Shown in pieces: positions 8,506-16,173 of a stretch of 64,000 nucleotides of DNA; within the stretch, counting starts at the first letter, position 1; each line of letters starts with the position of its first letter. The stretch covers positions 186,001 through 250,000 of the forward strand of contig NZ_JACHWJ010000003.1 in the NCBI RefSeq assembly GCF_014191305.1, written 5' to 3'. Under the pieces are notes generated by a model. That model made no database searches and was not told the DNA's origin. It was given only the letters and a program-made list of their open reading frames with translations. Origin of the DNA: Pseudoclavibacter helvolus. GTDB taxonomy: Bacteria; Actinomycetota; Actinomycetes; Actinomycetales; Microbacteriaceae. The translations under genes were made by a program, and so were the position numbers.

Positions 8506-9582
8506 TCACGGGGTATCACCTAAATCGGCGATGCCGAGTGAGCTCGGTCTGGCGCAGCCATCGCTCTCGTCCCTGAGCCTCTTCCGCAGAGCTGTCCCGT
8601 TCGCGGGCGCGAAGCGGGTGGCGAGGGCAGCGGATGCCACGGCCAGCTCTGGCGGGCCGAGCACCTCGAAGTCGGCGTCGAACCTGGCGATGGACGCAAG
8701 CACGCCGGTCCACGACCAAGAGCCCAAGTGCACTCTGCAGGTCGTAGCGTCGACTTCCATGACAGTCGCGTCTGGTAGCCAGTTCGCCGCCTCGGGCGCG
8801 GGCACCCGAAGCAGAACGTCCCCTGCGCAGGGCCACTGGTTGGCGTCGCTCGTGCCCTTGAACCTGGCTTCGAGGAACGTGCCAGCGTCCCCGGTTGGGA
8901 TGGTCCGCTCGTCGAAGCTCGCCCCGAGCGGAGACCGGGGCGTCAGGCGGTCGAGGCGGTAGACGCGCCACTCGGAGCGGTCGAGGTTCCACGCCACGAG
9001 ATACCAGCGCCCGCCCCGCGCGATGACCGCGTGCGGTTCGACCCGGCGGGGGGCGGCCGGTGTCGATTCCGCGGCCGCGGCCGGGGCGGTCTCTGGGCTT
9101 GGCGTGTAGTCGAACCTGAGGACGTGGCGCTCGCGGGCGGCTTGGCTCACGATCTCGAGCACCGAGGGGGCGACGCGGGCGGCGGGGCTCGCATCCGCTG
9201 GACCGGTGAACCGGATGCCGTCAACGCGGTGCCGCAGCCGCGACGGCATGACCTGCCGGACGGTCTCGAGGGCCCGGGCGGCGGCTTCGTCGATGTCGAC
9301 GCCCAAAGCCGGCGCGCCCCGGAGTGCCACGGCGATCGCGACGGCCTGCTCGTCGTCGAACCGCAGTGGCGGTAGCTCTGAGCCGGCGGCGAGGCGGTAG
9401 CCGCCGGCCGGCCCCTTCCACGCCTCGATCCGGTACTCGAGTTCGCGGAGCCGGTCGATGTCGCGGCGCACGGTGCGGGGAGTGACGCCAAGGCGCTCGG
9501 CCAGCTCCTGCCCCGACCAACCGCGCCGGGTCTGCAGCAGCGACAGCAGGGTGAGGATGCGCGAGGACGTTGCCGAAGTCAT
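8506..9582 (-). CDS. YafY-type transcriptional regulator (HTH-11 + WYL domain)
   Basis: A 358-residue DNA-binding regulator. The N-terminal DeoR-type winged helix is SSRILTLLSLLQTRRGWSG followed by LGVTPRTVRRDIDRLRELEY. The WYL region around residues 150-220 contains RVEPHAVIARGGRWYLVAWN and RVYRLDRLTP. WYL domains sense ligands, often nucleic-acid-derived. ATG 9582 was chosen over an in-frame TTG at 9600. It is divergent from a VOC-family gene; the 107-base gap between the two starts contains a perfect 10-bp inverted repeat at 9600-9626, so autoregulation and control of the VOC gene are likely. Confidence 0.9.
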   Translation of the reverse strand: MTSATSSRILTLLSLLQTRRGWSGQELAERLGVTPRTVRRDIDRLRELEYRIEAWKGPAGGYRLAAGSELPPLRFDDEQAVAIAVALRGAPALGVDIDEAAARALETVRQVMPSRLRHRVDGIRFTGPADASPAARVAPSVLEIVSQAARERHVLRFDYTPSPETAPAAAAESTPAAPRRVEPHAVIARGGRWYLVAWNLDRSEWRVYRLDRLTPRSPLGASFDERTIPTGDAGTFLEARFKGTSDANQWPCAGDVLLRVPAPEAANWLPDATVMEVDATTCRVHLGSWSWTGVLASIARFDADFEVLGPPELAVASAALATRFAPANGTALRKRLRDESDGCARPSSLGIADLGDTP

Positions 9583-9599
9583 GCGATCAGTCTCGCTCA

Positions 9600-9626
9600 A
9601 GTAGAGGACCGAAGGAGTCCTCTACT
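9600..9626. promoter_or_regulatory. Operator candidate for the WYL regulator
   Basis: Perfect inverted repeat: AGTAGAGGAC (9600-9609), seven-base spacer, GTCCTCTACT (9617-9626). It sits in the gap between the divergent WYL regulator and VOC gene. Confidence 0.65.
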
Positions 9627-9689
9627 GCTGGGAGGCTCGCGTCGCGGCACGGGGCCGCGGTCAGCACCCCAACCAGAAAGCGGAAGATC

Positions 9690-10151
9690 ATGAGCATCAC
9701 CACAACAACCCACCTCAACTTCGCCGGCACAGCGCGGGAGGCGCTCGAGTTCTACGCCGAGGTCTTCGGCGGTGAGGTCTCCATCGCCACCTACGCGCAG
9801 TTCGGGATACCCGCCGAGCTGCCTGGCGCATCCAACGTCGTGTTCGGGCGAGTGGATGCCCCGAACGGCTTCCGTGTGCTCGCGTACGACACCCCGGGCC
9901 AGCCGGCCGCGGGGCTCGCGGGCCCCGCGGGGGAGACCAAGCGCGAGCAGGGCACGACGGTCACGACCCAGCCGTTCTTCCTCGCGGTGAGTGGCGAGAC
10001 GCTCGACGAGGTCAGCGGCTACTGGGACTCGCTCTCGGCCGGGGCCACCATCATCGAGTCGCTCGCCGCATCCGCGTGGTCGGCAGGCTTCGGGATGCTG
10101 CGCGACCGCTTCGGGGTCACTTGGGTGCTCGACGTGGCAGTCTCGGTCTGA
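9690..10151 (+). CDS. VOC-family protein (PhnB/glyoxalase-like)
   Basis: A 153-residue protein with the vicinal-oxygen-chelate fold: HLNFAGTAREALEFYAEVFGG at the start and MLRDRFGVTWVLDV at the end are hallmarks of the PhnB subgroup, which are often annotated as 3-demethylubiquinone-like or of unknown activity. ATG 9690 is preceded by GGAAG. It is divergently paired with a WYL regulator across a palindromic operator, which suggests that it is the regulated target. No catalytic reaction can be assigned; PhnB-type proteins generally lack the full glyoxalase I metal site. Confidence 0.85.
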   Translation: MSITTTTHLNFAGTAREALEFYAEVFGGEVSIATYAQFGIPAELPGASNVVFGRVDAPNGFRVLAYDTPGQPAAGLAGPAGETKREQGTTVTTQPFFLAVSGETLDEVSGYWDSLSAGATIIESLAASAWSAGFGMLRDRFGVTWVLDVAVSV

Positions 10152-10180
10152 GCGTCAGCGCTGGTTCCAGCGCTTGGTAC

Positions 10181-10846
10181 TCACGGTGACATGTCGCCGT
10201 GAGTGACGACGCGGCAGAGCTCGATCCGGCCGTCTTGGAGGTGCCAGGCGTGTAGGCGCCTGGCACCGGCCGCCTTGAAGCCGACCGAGTAGCGGAAGCA
10301 CCTCGCATCGTCCTCGGCGCGGACGACTTCGGGGGCGCGTGCCCCGGTGCCGCTGCGCAGGGGGTGCGCCTCCCGGGAATGGAGGTGCCGTCCGCGCCGG
10401 GTGACGACGTCGACGGCGGCCCGCCACACCTTCGCCTGCAACTGGGGCGCGAGGGGCCTGACCGAATCCGCGAACGCCGCACCGACGAGGTACTCGCCGA
10501 GCGGATGCGCGGCCCGGTCGATCGCAGAGTAGTTCTGGAGCCAGCCGAGGTGCACGTGGTGGCGTACCCACTCTTCGGCGTCGGCGAAGTCGATGCTCGG
10601 TGTTGCCTCGTCACGCGTTTTCTGGAGTCCGCGGAGCTTCTTCTGCGTCCCGCGAAGCCGGGTTTCCGAGTCCTGCAGCTTGTCGGCGAGGTCGGCATTC
10701 TCACGCCGGAGCGCGCGGAGCTCTGAGAGCAACTGCGCATCAGTCTTGGCGTGCGGAAGCCTCCGCGGTTCCGTCTGTTCGCTCGTCTCGACCAGGCGAA
10801 GCGTGCCCATCGACATCAGTGCGGTGGGTTTCGGTAGCGCGGACAT
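10181..10846 (-). CDS. Hypothetical protein with N-terminal coiled coil
   Basis: A 221-residue protein of unknown family. Residues 30-80 form a strong coiled-coil candidate (LLSELRALRRENADLADKLQ, continuing with DSETRLRGTQKKLRGLQKT). The rest is a soluble domain with conserved-looking aromatic and charged residues (EEWVRHHVHLGWLQNYSAID, VWRAAVDVVTRRGRHLH, RYSVGFKAAGARRLHAWHL). ATG 10846 has GAGGAG five bases upstream. It stands alone, convergent with the VOC gene. The layout of coiled coil plus small globular domain could fit a nucleic-acid-associated or scaffold protein, but nothing in the sequence proves it. Confidence 0.75.
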   Translation of the reverse strand: MSALPKPTALMSMGTLRLVETSEQTEPRRLPHAKTDAQLLSELRALRRENADLADKLQDSETRLRGTQKKLRGLQKTRDEATPSIDFADAEEWVRHHVHLGWLQNYSAIDRAAHPLGEYLVGAAFADSVRPLAPQLQAKVWRAAVDVVTRRGRHLHSREAHPLRSGTGARAPEVVRAEDDARCFRYSVGFKAAGARRLHAWHLQDGRIELCRVVTHGDMSP

Positions 10847-11016
10847 CTGGACTCCTCACATCGCTGGTACGGGGCACGGTCGGGCCAACGTATGCGGAGG
10901 TCGTCGAATGCGAAACGGTGGGTGTCTCCGGGTGTCTCGCAGCTCAACTTTTCGTCGCTCGGCGTCAGCTTGACGAACGACTCTCAGCTTGACGCGCTTC
11001 AGTTGCGGGTCGCGCG

Positions 11017-11682
11017 CTACTCGGGCTTCCAGGGGCTGTCGTCGCGCCACGGTGCGAGGTCGACCTCGTTGCCTTCAGGGTCGGTGAGCGTCCAGTACTC
11101 GGGGGCGCTGTCATCGCTGACGACGTGGCCGCCAGCGGCGAGGGCGGCCTCAAGGCGCGCATCAATCTGGTCGCGGGGTACGTAGACGTCGATGTGCATC
11201 GTGTTCCGTTCCGCGCGGAGTGCGTCGATCTGCTGGAGCCACATGTTCGGCCCGACGGCGATGGGGTCGGCAAGGTCTTCTCCGCCGCGGCGCTCGTAGG
11301 CGAGGACCGCCTCCCAGAAGGGGATCACGGCGTTGAGGTCGACGACGTCGATCGCGAGCTGGATGCTCTGCACCGTGCTCGGGGTCGGCTCGATGCCCAG
11401 CCCGCGTGCGATCTTGGAGATTCTCGATGCCATGGCGATGTCTCGCTCGCTGACGTCCCCGACGTCGTGGCTGATGAGGCGCACCATCACGGAGCCGTAG
11501 CGCAGGTCTACGTCTGGGTGGTGGTTGGCTTCATCGGCGGCCCGCGCGATCTCGGCCACGAACTTGGCGCCCTTCGTGAAGTCGCCTGTGGCGAAGTTCG
11601 CGCGGGCACCGTCGCCGACGACGCGCCAGTCGCCGGTGCCGTCGGCCTGGCGGAATTGCTTGGGGGAGACTCGATCGCTCAT
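11017..11682 (-). CDS. Pterin-4a-carbinolamine dehydratase-like domain fused to a VOC domain
   Basis: A 221-residue two-domain protein. Residues 1-100 match the PCD/DCoH fold, with the active-site EANHHPDVDLRYGSVMVRL (His-His-Pro-Asp) followed by LISHDVGDVSERD. Residues 105-221 form a glyoxalase/VOC domain (IQLAIDVVDLNAVIPFWEAV, ending EYWTLTDPEGNEVDLAPW). The dehydratase recycles oxidised pterin cofactor after aromatic hydroxylation; the VOC domain's substrate is unknown. Fusions of this type occur in actinobacteria. ATG 11682 starts the gene. The neighbouring upstream gene on the same strand is an Lrp regulator, 28 bases away. Confidence 0.88.
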   Translation of the reverse strand: MSDRVSPKQFRQADGTGDWRVVGDGARANFATGDFTKGAKFVAEIARAADEANHHPDVDLRYGSVMVRLISHDVGDVSERDIAMASRISKIARGLGIEPTPSTVQSIQLAIDVVDLNAVIPFWEAVLAYERRGGEDLADPIAVGPNMWLQQIDALRAERNTMHIDVYVPRDQIDARLEAALAAGGHVVSDDSAPEYWTLTDPEGNEVDLAPWRDDSPWKPE

Positions 11683-11710
11683 GACGGCGATTGTCGCCGA
11701 AGCAGGTGAG

Positions 11711-12169
11711 TTACGCCGGTGAGACGTGGCGAGCCGGGAGGTGGCTCGAGTAGACGACGCTCGTCGTGATGCCGCCGAGCCCGGCGATGCGCCCCGTGAT
11801 TCGCTCGAGGTCCCGCATCGACCGAGCGAGGACTTTGATGATGAAGCAGTCCGCGCCGGTCACGTGGTGCGCTTCGATGATCTCCGGCGTCGCCGCCACG
11901 AGGTCGTCGAATGGCGTGTAGTTGCCGGAGGGGTAGGCGAGCCGGACGAACGCCATGACGTTGTACCCGAGGGCTTCTGGGTCGACGGTGATCGAACAGC
12001 CGGTGACGACTCCGGTCTCGGTGAGGCGGCGCACCCGTTCCGCAGTCGCGCTCGGCGAGAGCGACACGGCTCGAGCGACCTCGGTGATGCTGGCCCGGCC
12101 GTCGGCCTGCAGGTGCGCGAGGATCGCATGATCGGTGCCGTCCAGCTTGGGCCGTTGATCGTTTGGCAT
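11711..12169 (-). CDS. Lrp/AsnC-family transcriptional regulator
   Basis: A 152-residue regulator: N-terminal helix-turn-helix (LDGTDHAILAHLQADGRASI, then EVARAVSLSPSATAERVRRL) and a C-terminal RAM effector domain (ALGYNVMAFVRLAYPSGNY to GGITTSVVYSSHLP). These form octamers and respond to amino acids or similar small molecules. ATG 12169 gives the usual family length; longer in-frame extensions lack a ribosome-binding site. It is divergent from a small NTF2-like protein gene and may govern it; the fused PCD-VOC gene follows on the same strand. Confidence 0.92.
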   Translation of the reverse strand: MPNDQRPKLDGTDHAILAHLQADGRASITEVARAVSLSPSATAERVRRLTETGVVTGCSITVDPEALGYNVMAFVRLAYPSGNYTPFDDLVAATPEIIEAHHVTGADCFIIKVLARSMRDLERITGRIAGLGGITTSVVYSSHLPARHVSPA

Positions 12170-12189
12170 GAGCTCAAAACTACCGTGGA

Positions 12190-12264
12190 ATTCGTTTCCG
12201 AATGGGGTCGATGCCGTTGTGTGGGCCTTTCGGAGTTGCCTGCTCGGCGCTTGGATTGTAGGGA
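12190..12264 (+). promoter_or_regulatory. Promoter of the NTF2-like gene with possible Lrp site
   Basis: TTGCCT (12236-12241) and TAGGGA (12259-12264) are 17 bases apart, a good -35/-10 pair for the gene starting at 12287. Upstream, ATTCG (12190-12194) and CGAAT (12199-12203) form a short inverted repeat close to the divergent Lrp gene. Confidence 0.45.
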
Positions 12265-12286
12265 CCACTAACGCGAAGGAACCCGC

Positions 12287-12655
12287 ATGTCACTTCATTC
12301 AGTCCCGTCAGCCGCGGCAGCCATCGAGCTCTACTTCGAGGCGCTGCATGAGTGCGACGTCACGAAGCTCGACAGGGTCTTCCACGAGACTTCGAGCCTC
12401 TACGACGTCACCGACGGAGTGTTCACGGCGATGCCGTTCGCCGAGTGGCGTGAGATCGTCGCGAATCGACCCTCGCCGCACTCCGTGGGGCAGCCGCGCC
12501 AGGATGAGCTCATCTCACTCGACTTCCTCTCGCCCGACCTCGCCGTGGCGAAAGTGCGCTTGCGCATCCTCGACGAGGTCTTCGAGGATCACCTCTCGAT
12601 CGCGCGCATCGACGGGGCCTTCCGAGTCGTGGCGAAGACCTGGCGCGACGCCTAG
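12287..12655 (+). CDS. NTF2-like (SnoaL/lumazine-binding type) small protein
   Basis: A 122-residue single-domain protein. The opening AAAAIELYFEALHECDVTKL followed by DRVFHETSSLYDVTDG and the end DHLSIARIDGAFRVVAKTW are typical of the NTF2-like putative lumazine-binding family, whose members serve as small enzymes or binding modules. GAAGGA lies eight bases before the ATG. It is divergent from the Lrp regulator and convergent with an MFS exporter; the two convergent genes share the palindrome CTAG as both stop codons (12652-12655). The function is unknown. Confidence 0.85.
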   Translation: MSLHSVPSAAAAIELYFEALHECDVTKLDRVFHETSSLYDVTDGVFTAMPFAEWREIVANRPSPHSVGQPRQDELISLDFLSPDLAVAKVRLRILDEVFEDHLSIARIDGAFRVVAKTWRDA

Positions 12656-14091
12656 CTTCGACGCTCGGCTTCTGGCTCCTTGACCTCCGGGGTGGCTGCG
12701 CCGGCCTCCGACTCTGCCGCGTCAGAGTTCGGCGGCGGGGTCTCCGCGTACGACTTCGACAGGAGCCTGTACTGCGGGGACGCGAACGCGACGATGACCA
12801 GCCCGAGCAGCAGGATGCTCGCGATCAGGAACACGAGGGCGATGCCTCGGGCGTCGCCGTCGCCGAGCAGCCACCCCAGCGAATCCTGGCCTTCGCGCGT
12901 CTCCATGTAGGGAATGAGCCAGAACTCGGCGATCGGGCCGATCATGAACGCGCTGATCGGGGTGGACGCCGACTCGACCGTTGCCGCGAAGCCGAACACG
13001 CGCCCCTGCTTCTCGAACGGCACTACGCGTTGGATGACGGTCTGCTCCGCCGCCTCGGCAATGGGCATGATCGCCATGAAGATGAACATGCCCACGATGA
13101 ACAGCCAGCCGTACTCGCGGATCGTGAACGTCGCTCCGAGGAGAGCCACGCCGGTGTTCACGAGCAGCAGGGTGCGCACGGGGTTCTTCCCGAGCCCGAA
13201 CTTTGCGACCAGGCCACCGCCCACGATGAAGCCGATGCTCGTGACTCCGAGCCAGACGCCCCACATCTCCACCGAGAAGAGCGTCAGTCCGTACGGGTCC
13301 ATGAGTGCCATGAAGACGCCGCCGACGAGGTTGTTGAGCGTCGTGAAGAGGATAAGCGCCAGCAGACCAGGCACGAGCAGAACAGCGGGGATCGCGCCGC
13401 GGAAGTTGACCTTGGCCGCGCCGCCCTCTGGGTTGTGCGCGATGCCGCGCTCCGGGATGGAGACGAACAGCAGGTGCGCAAATGCCACGGCCGTCGCCAC
13501 GATTGCGATGAACACGGTCGGGCCCATGCCGAGGAGGCCGACCGAGAGCCCGGAGAAGACGCTGGTCACCATGAACGCGATGCCCTGCACCGTGCCGACG
13601 AGGCCATTCGCCTTGTCTCGGCGGTCGGCCGGCACGAGCAGCGTGACGGTCGTCGAGAGCGCGATGTTGCGGAGGTTCTCGACCACACCGCCGACGAGGA
13701 TGACACCCGCGAAGAGCCAGAACCAGATGCCGTTCCAATCGATGAGCGACTCCTCCGGGAAGCTCAGGTAGAGCACGCCGGCGAGCAGGTAGGTGATGAG
13801 GGTGACCGCGCTCGAGATGAGCATGACGGCCTTCTTCTTCATGTGGTCGACGATCGCGCCGAAGATCATGCCGAAGATTGCGACGAGCAGCATGTAGCTG
13901 CCGCCGATGATCGCGGTGGCGAGCACTGAGCCGGTCTCGAGATACGCCCAGAATGTGAGCGCGAACCAGAGGTAACTCGTCGTGACGTTGGCGATGAGCG
14001 TGTTGACGAGCACCTGGTAGAAACTGCGCAGTGTTGCCAGCGTTGGGACGTCCTGGTGGGGGAGGGCGGGCGGAGTCGGCTTGTCAGTCAT
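12652..14091 (-). CDS. MFS transporter, DHA3-like drug exporter
   Basis: A 479-residue integral membrane protein with about twelve helices. The loop between helices two and three reads GAIVDHMKKKAVMLIS, the MFS motif A in the variant found in MefA-type macrolide exporters, and the C-terminal half has EKQGRVFGF, also typical of this DHA3 group. The C-terminal 40 residues are acidic and low in complexity. It is divergent from a WYL regulator across a palindrome at 14197-14211, so repression or activation by that regulator is likely. Export of a toxic compound is inferred; the substrate is unknown. Confidence 0.88.
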   Translation of the reverse strand: MTDKPTPPALPHQDVPTLATLRSFYQVLVNTLIANVTTSYLWFALTFWAYLETGSVLATAIIGGSYMLLVAIFGMIFGAIVDHMKKKAVMLISSAVTLITYLLAGVLYLSFPEESLIDWNGIWFWLFAGVILVGGVVENLRNIALSTTVTLLVPADRRDKANGLVGTVQGIAFMVTSVFSGLSVGLLGMGPTVFIAIVATAVAFAHLLFVSIPERGIAHNPEGGAAKVNFRGAIPAVLLVPGLLALILFTTLNNLVGGVFMALMDPYGLTLFSVEMWGVWLGVTSIGFIVGGGLVAKFGLGKNPVRTLLLVNTGVALLGATFTIREYGWLFIVGMFIFMAIMPIAEAAEQTVIQRVVPFEKQGRVFGFAATVESASTPISAFMIGPIAEFWLIPYMETREGQDSLGWLLGDGDARGIALVFLIASILLLGLVIVAFASPQYRLLSKSYAETPPPNSDAAESEAGAATPEVKEPEAERRS

Positions 14092-14196
14092 GCGTGTTCC
14101 TGGTCTCGTGAATCGGTGATCTCATCATTCACCTGACCTCCGACATTCGAAAGCCATTCGGGTGATGGTTGCAAGAATGAGGTTGCCAGTCATTAC

Positions 14197-14227
14197 GGCC
14201 AGATACTGGCCACAATTTCCCTACGAT
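14197..14227 (+). promoter_or_regulatory. Operator palindrome and leaderless promoter of the second WYL regulator
   Basis: GGCCAGATACTGGCC (14197-14211) is a perfect 6-3-6 inverted repeat covering the expected -35 region. TACGAT (14222-14227) is the -10 box, six bases before ATG 14234. The palindrome lies between the MFS exporter and regulator starts. Confidence 0.65.
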
Positions 14228-14233
14228 GGATGC

Positions 14234-15208
14234 ATGTCCACCGGTTCCCGCATGCTGCAGCTCCTCACGCTCCTCCAGAACCACCGGTTCTGGGCTGGCG
14301 ACGAGCTCGCGTCGAAGCTCGACGTGAGCCCACGCACCCTGCGCCGAGACGTGGAGCAGCTCCGCGAGCTTGGCTACCCGGTGGAGGCCACGCGTGGGGT
14401 CGGCGGCGGCTATCGGCTGAGCGCGGGAGGCTCGCTGCCGCCGCTCATGGTCAGCGACGAGGAGGCTCTCGCGATCGTGCTCGGCCTGAGGGCCGTGACG
14501 GCCAGCGGTGTCCAGGGGGTGCAGGATGCGGCGGTTGGCGCGCTCGCGAAGATCGTCCCGGTGCTGCCCATGCACGTGCGGAAACTGGCCGCCGGTATCG
14601 GTGCGATGGTCTCCGCCGGGCAGGCGCGCGAGGGTGCCCCGCAGGTCGAGGTCGCCGTCCTCGCGAGCGTTGCGACGGCCTGCCGCGACCACACGATGCT
14701 GGCGTTCGACTACGAGAAGCGAGGCGGATCCCTCTCGAGTCGCCTGGTCGAGCCGCACGCGCTTGTCCCGGTCGCCAGGCGCTGGTACCTCGTCGCGTTC
14801 GACGGTGGAGCGGGTGACTGGCGCACGTTCCGCATCGACCGGATGCGCGGTGTCGAGTCCCGGCCGAAGAGCTTCGGCACGCGGCCGATCCCTGGCGGGA
14901 CCGCCGAGGCCTTTGTGCAGTCGAGTATCCGCAACCTGCCTGCCCGCTACGAGGCAGTTGTGCGAGTCGAGGTGCCCGCCGACCAGATCCGCGCCGAGGT
15001 TGGCCAGTGGGGCGAGGTGCGCGAGCGCGAGGGCGGCTGGAGCGAAGTGCGAATGCGCACCGACGACCTCGACTACGTGGTCTACCTTCTCGCGAGGCTC
15101 GACGCCTCGTGCGAGGTCGTCGGCCCGCTCGAGCTCGTCGACGCGCTGCGGAGCTGGGGGCAGCGCCTGTCGCGCGTGGGCCTCAGCGATGAGGCCGGTC
15201 GCCCCTAA
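14234..15208 (+). CDS. YafY-type transcriptional regulator (HTH-11 + WYL domain)
   Basis: A 324-residue regulator with a DeoR-like winged helix (MLQLLTLLQNHRFWAGDELA, LDVSPRTLRRDVEQLRELGY) and a WYL domain (RLVEPHALVPVARRWYLVAF followed by WRTFRIDRMRG). It resembles the regulator at 8506-9582 in layout but is clearly a different paralogue. ATG 14234 was chosen because it follows TACGAT by six bases; longer in-frame starts would read through this promoter. Its divergent neighbour is an MFS drug exporter, a common arrangement for WYL regulators. Confidence 0.92.
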   Translation: MSTGSRMLQLLTLLQNHRFWAGDELASKLDVSPRTLRRDVEQLRELGYPVEATRGVGGGYRLSAGGSLPPLMVSDEEALAIVLGLRAVTASGVQGVQDAAVGALAKIVPVLPMHVRKLAAGIGAMVSAGQAREGAPQVEVAVLASVATACRDHTMLAFDYEKRGGSLSSRLVEPHALVPVARRWYLVAFDGGAGDWRTFRIDRMRGVESRPKSFGTRPIPGGTAEAFVQSSIRNLPARYEAVVRVEVPADQIRAEVGQWGEVREREGGWSEVRMRTDDLDYVVYLLARLDASCEVVGPLELVDALRSWGQRLSRVGLSDEAGRP

Positions 15209-15220
15209 GGTGAGCGGGCG

Positions 15221-15811
15221 TCACACGTATTGGTTCATGGCCGCGAACTCGATCGAAACGGTCTTGATATCGCTCCAGCTGAGGGCGCAGGCCGAATCGG
15301 TAGCCTGCGGCTGGGCGGCGCGGTCGAGGATGCGCCGGGCGAGCAGGTCCGGGTCGTCGCAGTCGGTGAGGAGCAGGAAGGTGGCAACAAGGTAGTCGCC
15401 GTGCTCCCTCGCAACCTGCTCGTGGAGTCGTGTGGCGGCCCGCTCGCAGGCGGCAAGCGCGACCCGTGCATCGAGAACCGGGTGCGCGAGCACCACGATG
15501 GCGTGGTGCAGCGTCGGCAGCTTCGCGGAGAGGGCGACGCACTCGTTCGTGACCTCGCGCAGGAGAATGGAAAGGCCTCGGCGACTTGTTATTCGGGAAG
15601 CTTCTCTGCCGATAACGAGAGAAACAGGGTTCGCCCCAGCCGCCTCGAATTGCGGAGGCGCATTGACTTCCGTGCGGAATCGCCTTTGTAGCAGGGTGAA
15701 GCACGACAAAGCGTCGCCCCGGATAATGAGTCGGGGCGCAATTTGCCCATTTGCTGGTCGTGCGTGACGAGCGCCCGGCGCCGTTTCGGCGCCGGGCTTC
15801 GACGAAAACAT
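15221..15811 (-). CDS. Hypothetical protein; 5' end uncertain
   Basis: The frame from ATG 15811 encodes up to 196 residues, of which the last 110 look genuinely coded (KLPTLHHAIVVLAHPVLDAR, LAACERAATRLHEQVAREHG, LLARRILDRAAQPQATDSAC, ending FAAMNQYV). Codons before residue 85 are atypical (ATA, ACA, AGT) and the first 20 codons run through a GC-rich hairpin at 15773-15797, so the real start is probably further in, or the gene has lost its original 5' end. No family was recognised. It is convergent with the WYL regulator, 12 bases away. Confidence 0.5.
   Translation of the reverse strand: MFSSKPGAETAPGARHARPANGQIAPRLIIRGDALSCFTLLQRRFRTEVNAPPQFEAAGANPVSLVIGREASRITSRRGLSILLREVTNECVALSAKLPTLHHAIVVLAHPVLDARVALAACERAATRLHEQVAREHGDYLVATFLLLTDCDDPDLLARRILDRAAQPQATDSACALSWSDIKTVSIEFAAMNQYV
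15773..15797. terminator. GC-rich hairpin, possible factor-independent terminator
   Basis: GCCCGGCGCC (15773-15782) and GGCGCCGGGC (15788-15797) form a perfect 10-bp stem with a five-base loop. No U-tract follows on either strand. It could end transcription of the small gene at 15893-16012. Confidence 0.4.
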
Positions 15812-15892
15812 TGGTTGACACCTCGTTCAGAACTGCCAGGGATCCGCGTGCGCGCTCCCGTCCATGCAGGCCGCGCCGGGCGGCCGCCTGTT

Positions 15893-16012
15893 CTAGCTCT
15901 TGCGCTTGAACACGTCCTCGGCTTGGGCCTTGTCACGCTTGAGCGCGCGGCGCTCCTTCAGGCTGAGCTGGGGCGCCTTCTTGGCGCTTTCCTTCGATTT
16001 CCGGTCTGCCAT
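15893..16012 (-). CDS. Very small basic protein, 39 aa
   Basis: A 39-residue frame, MADRKSKESAKKAPQLSLKE followed by RRALKRDKAQAEDVFKRKS, with a quarter of its residues Lys or Arg. Third positions are G/C-rich, ATG is preceded by GGAAGCGAG, and similar short Lys/Arg-rich proteins are recurrent in this family of actinobacteria as far as I know. The composition suggests an RNA- or ribosome-associated peptide, but no function is established. It would be missed by length-filtered gene calling. Confidence 0.65.
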   Translation of the reverse strand: MADRKSKESAKKAPQLSLKERRALKRDKAQAEDVFKRKS

Positions 16013-16173
16013 TTTCTTGCTCGCTTCCCTTTTTTCAGCTGGCGGGTATCCGGATGACCATAGTCCATTTCGAGAAGTTTCTCGCCTCCCTGCGGAAAAG
16101 GCTTTTCTTCGACTTTCGAGCTATGGTGAGTGTTTACCCTTTGTCGCTTCGCGACACGGACGAGGAGGCCAAC

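Noticed and set aside
15812-15840. TTGACA followed 17 bases later by AGGGAT on the plus strand
   Set aside because: No plus-strand gene starts nearby and the -10 match is poor.
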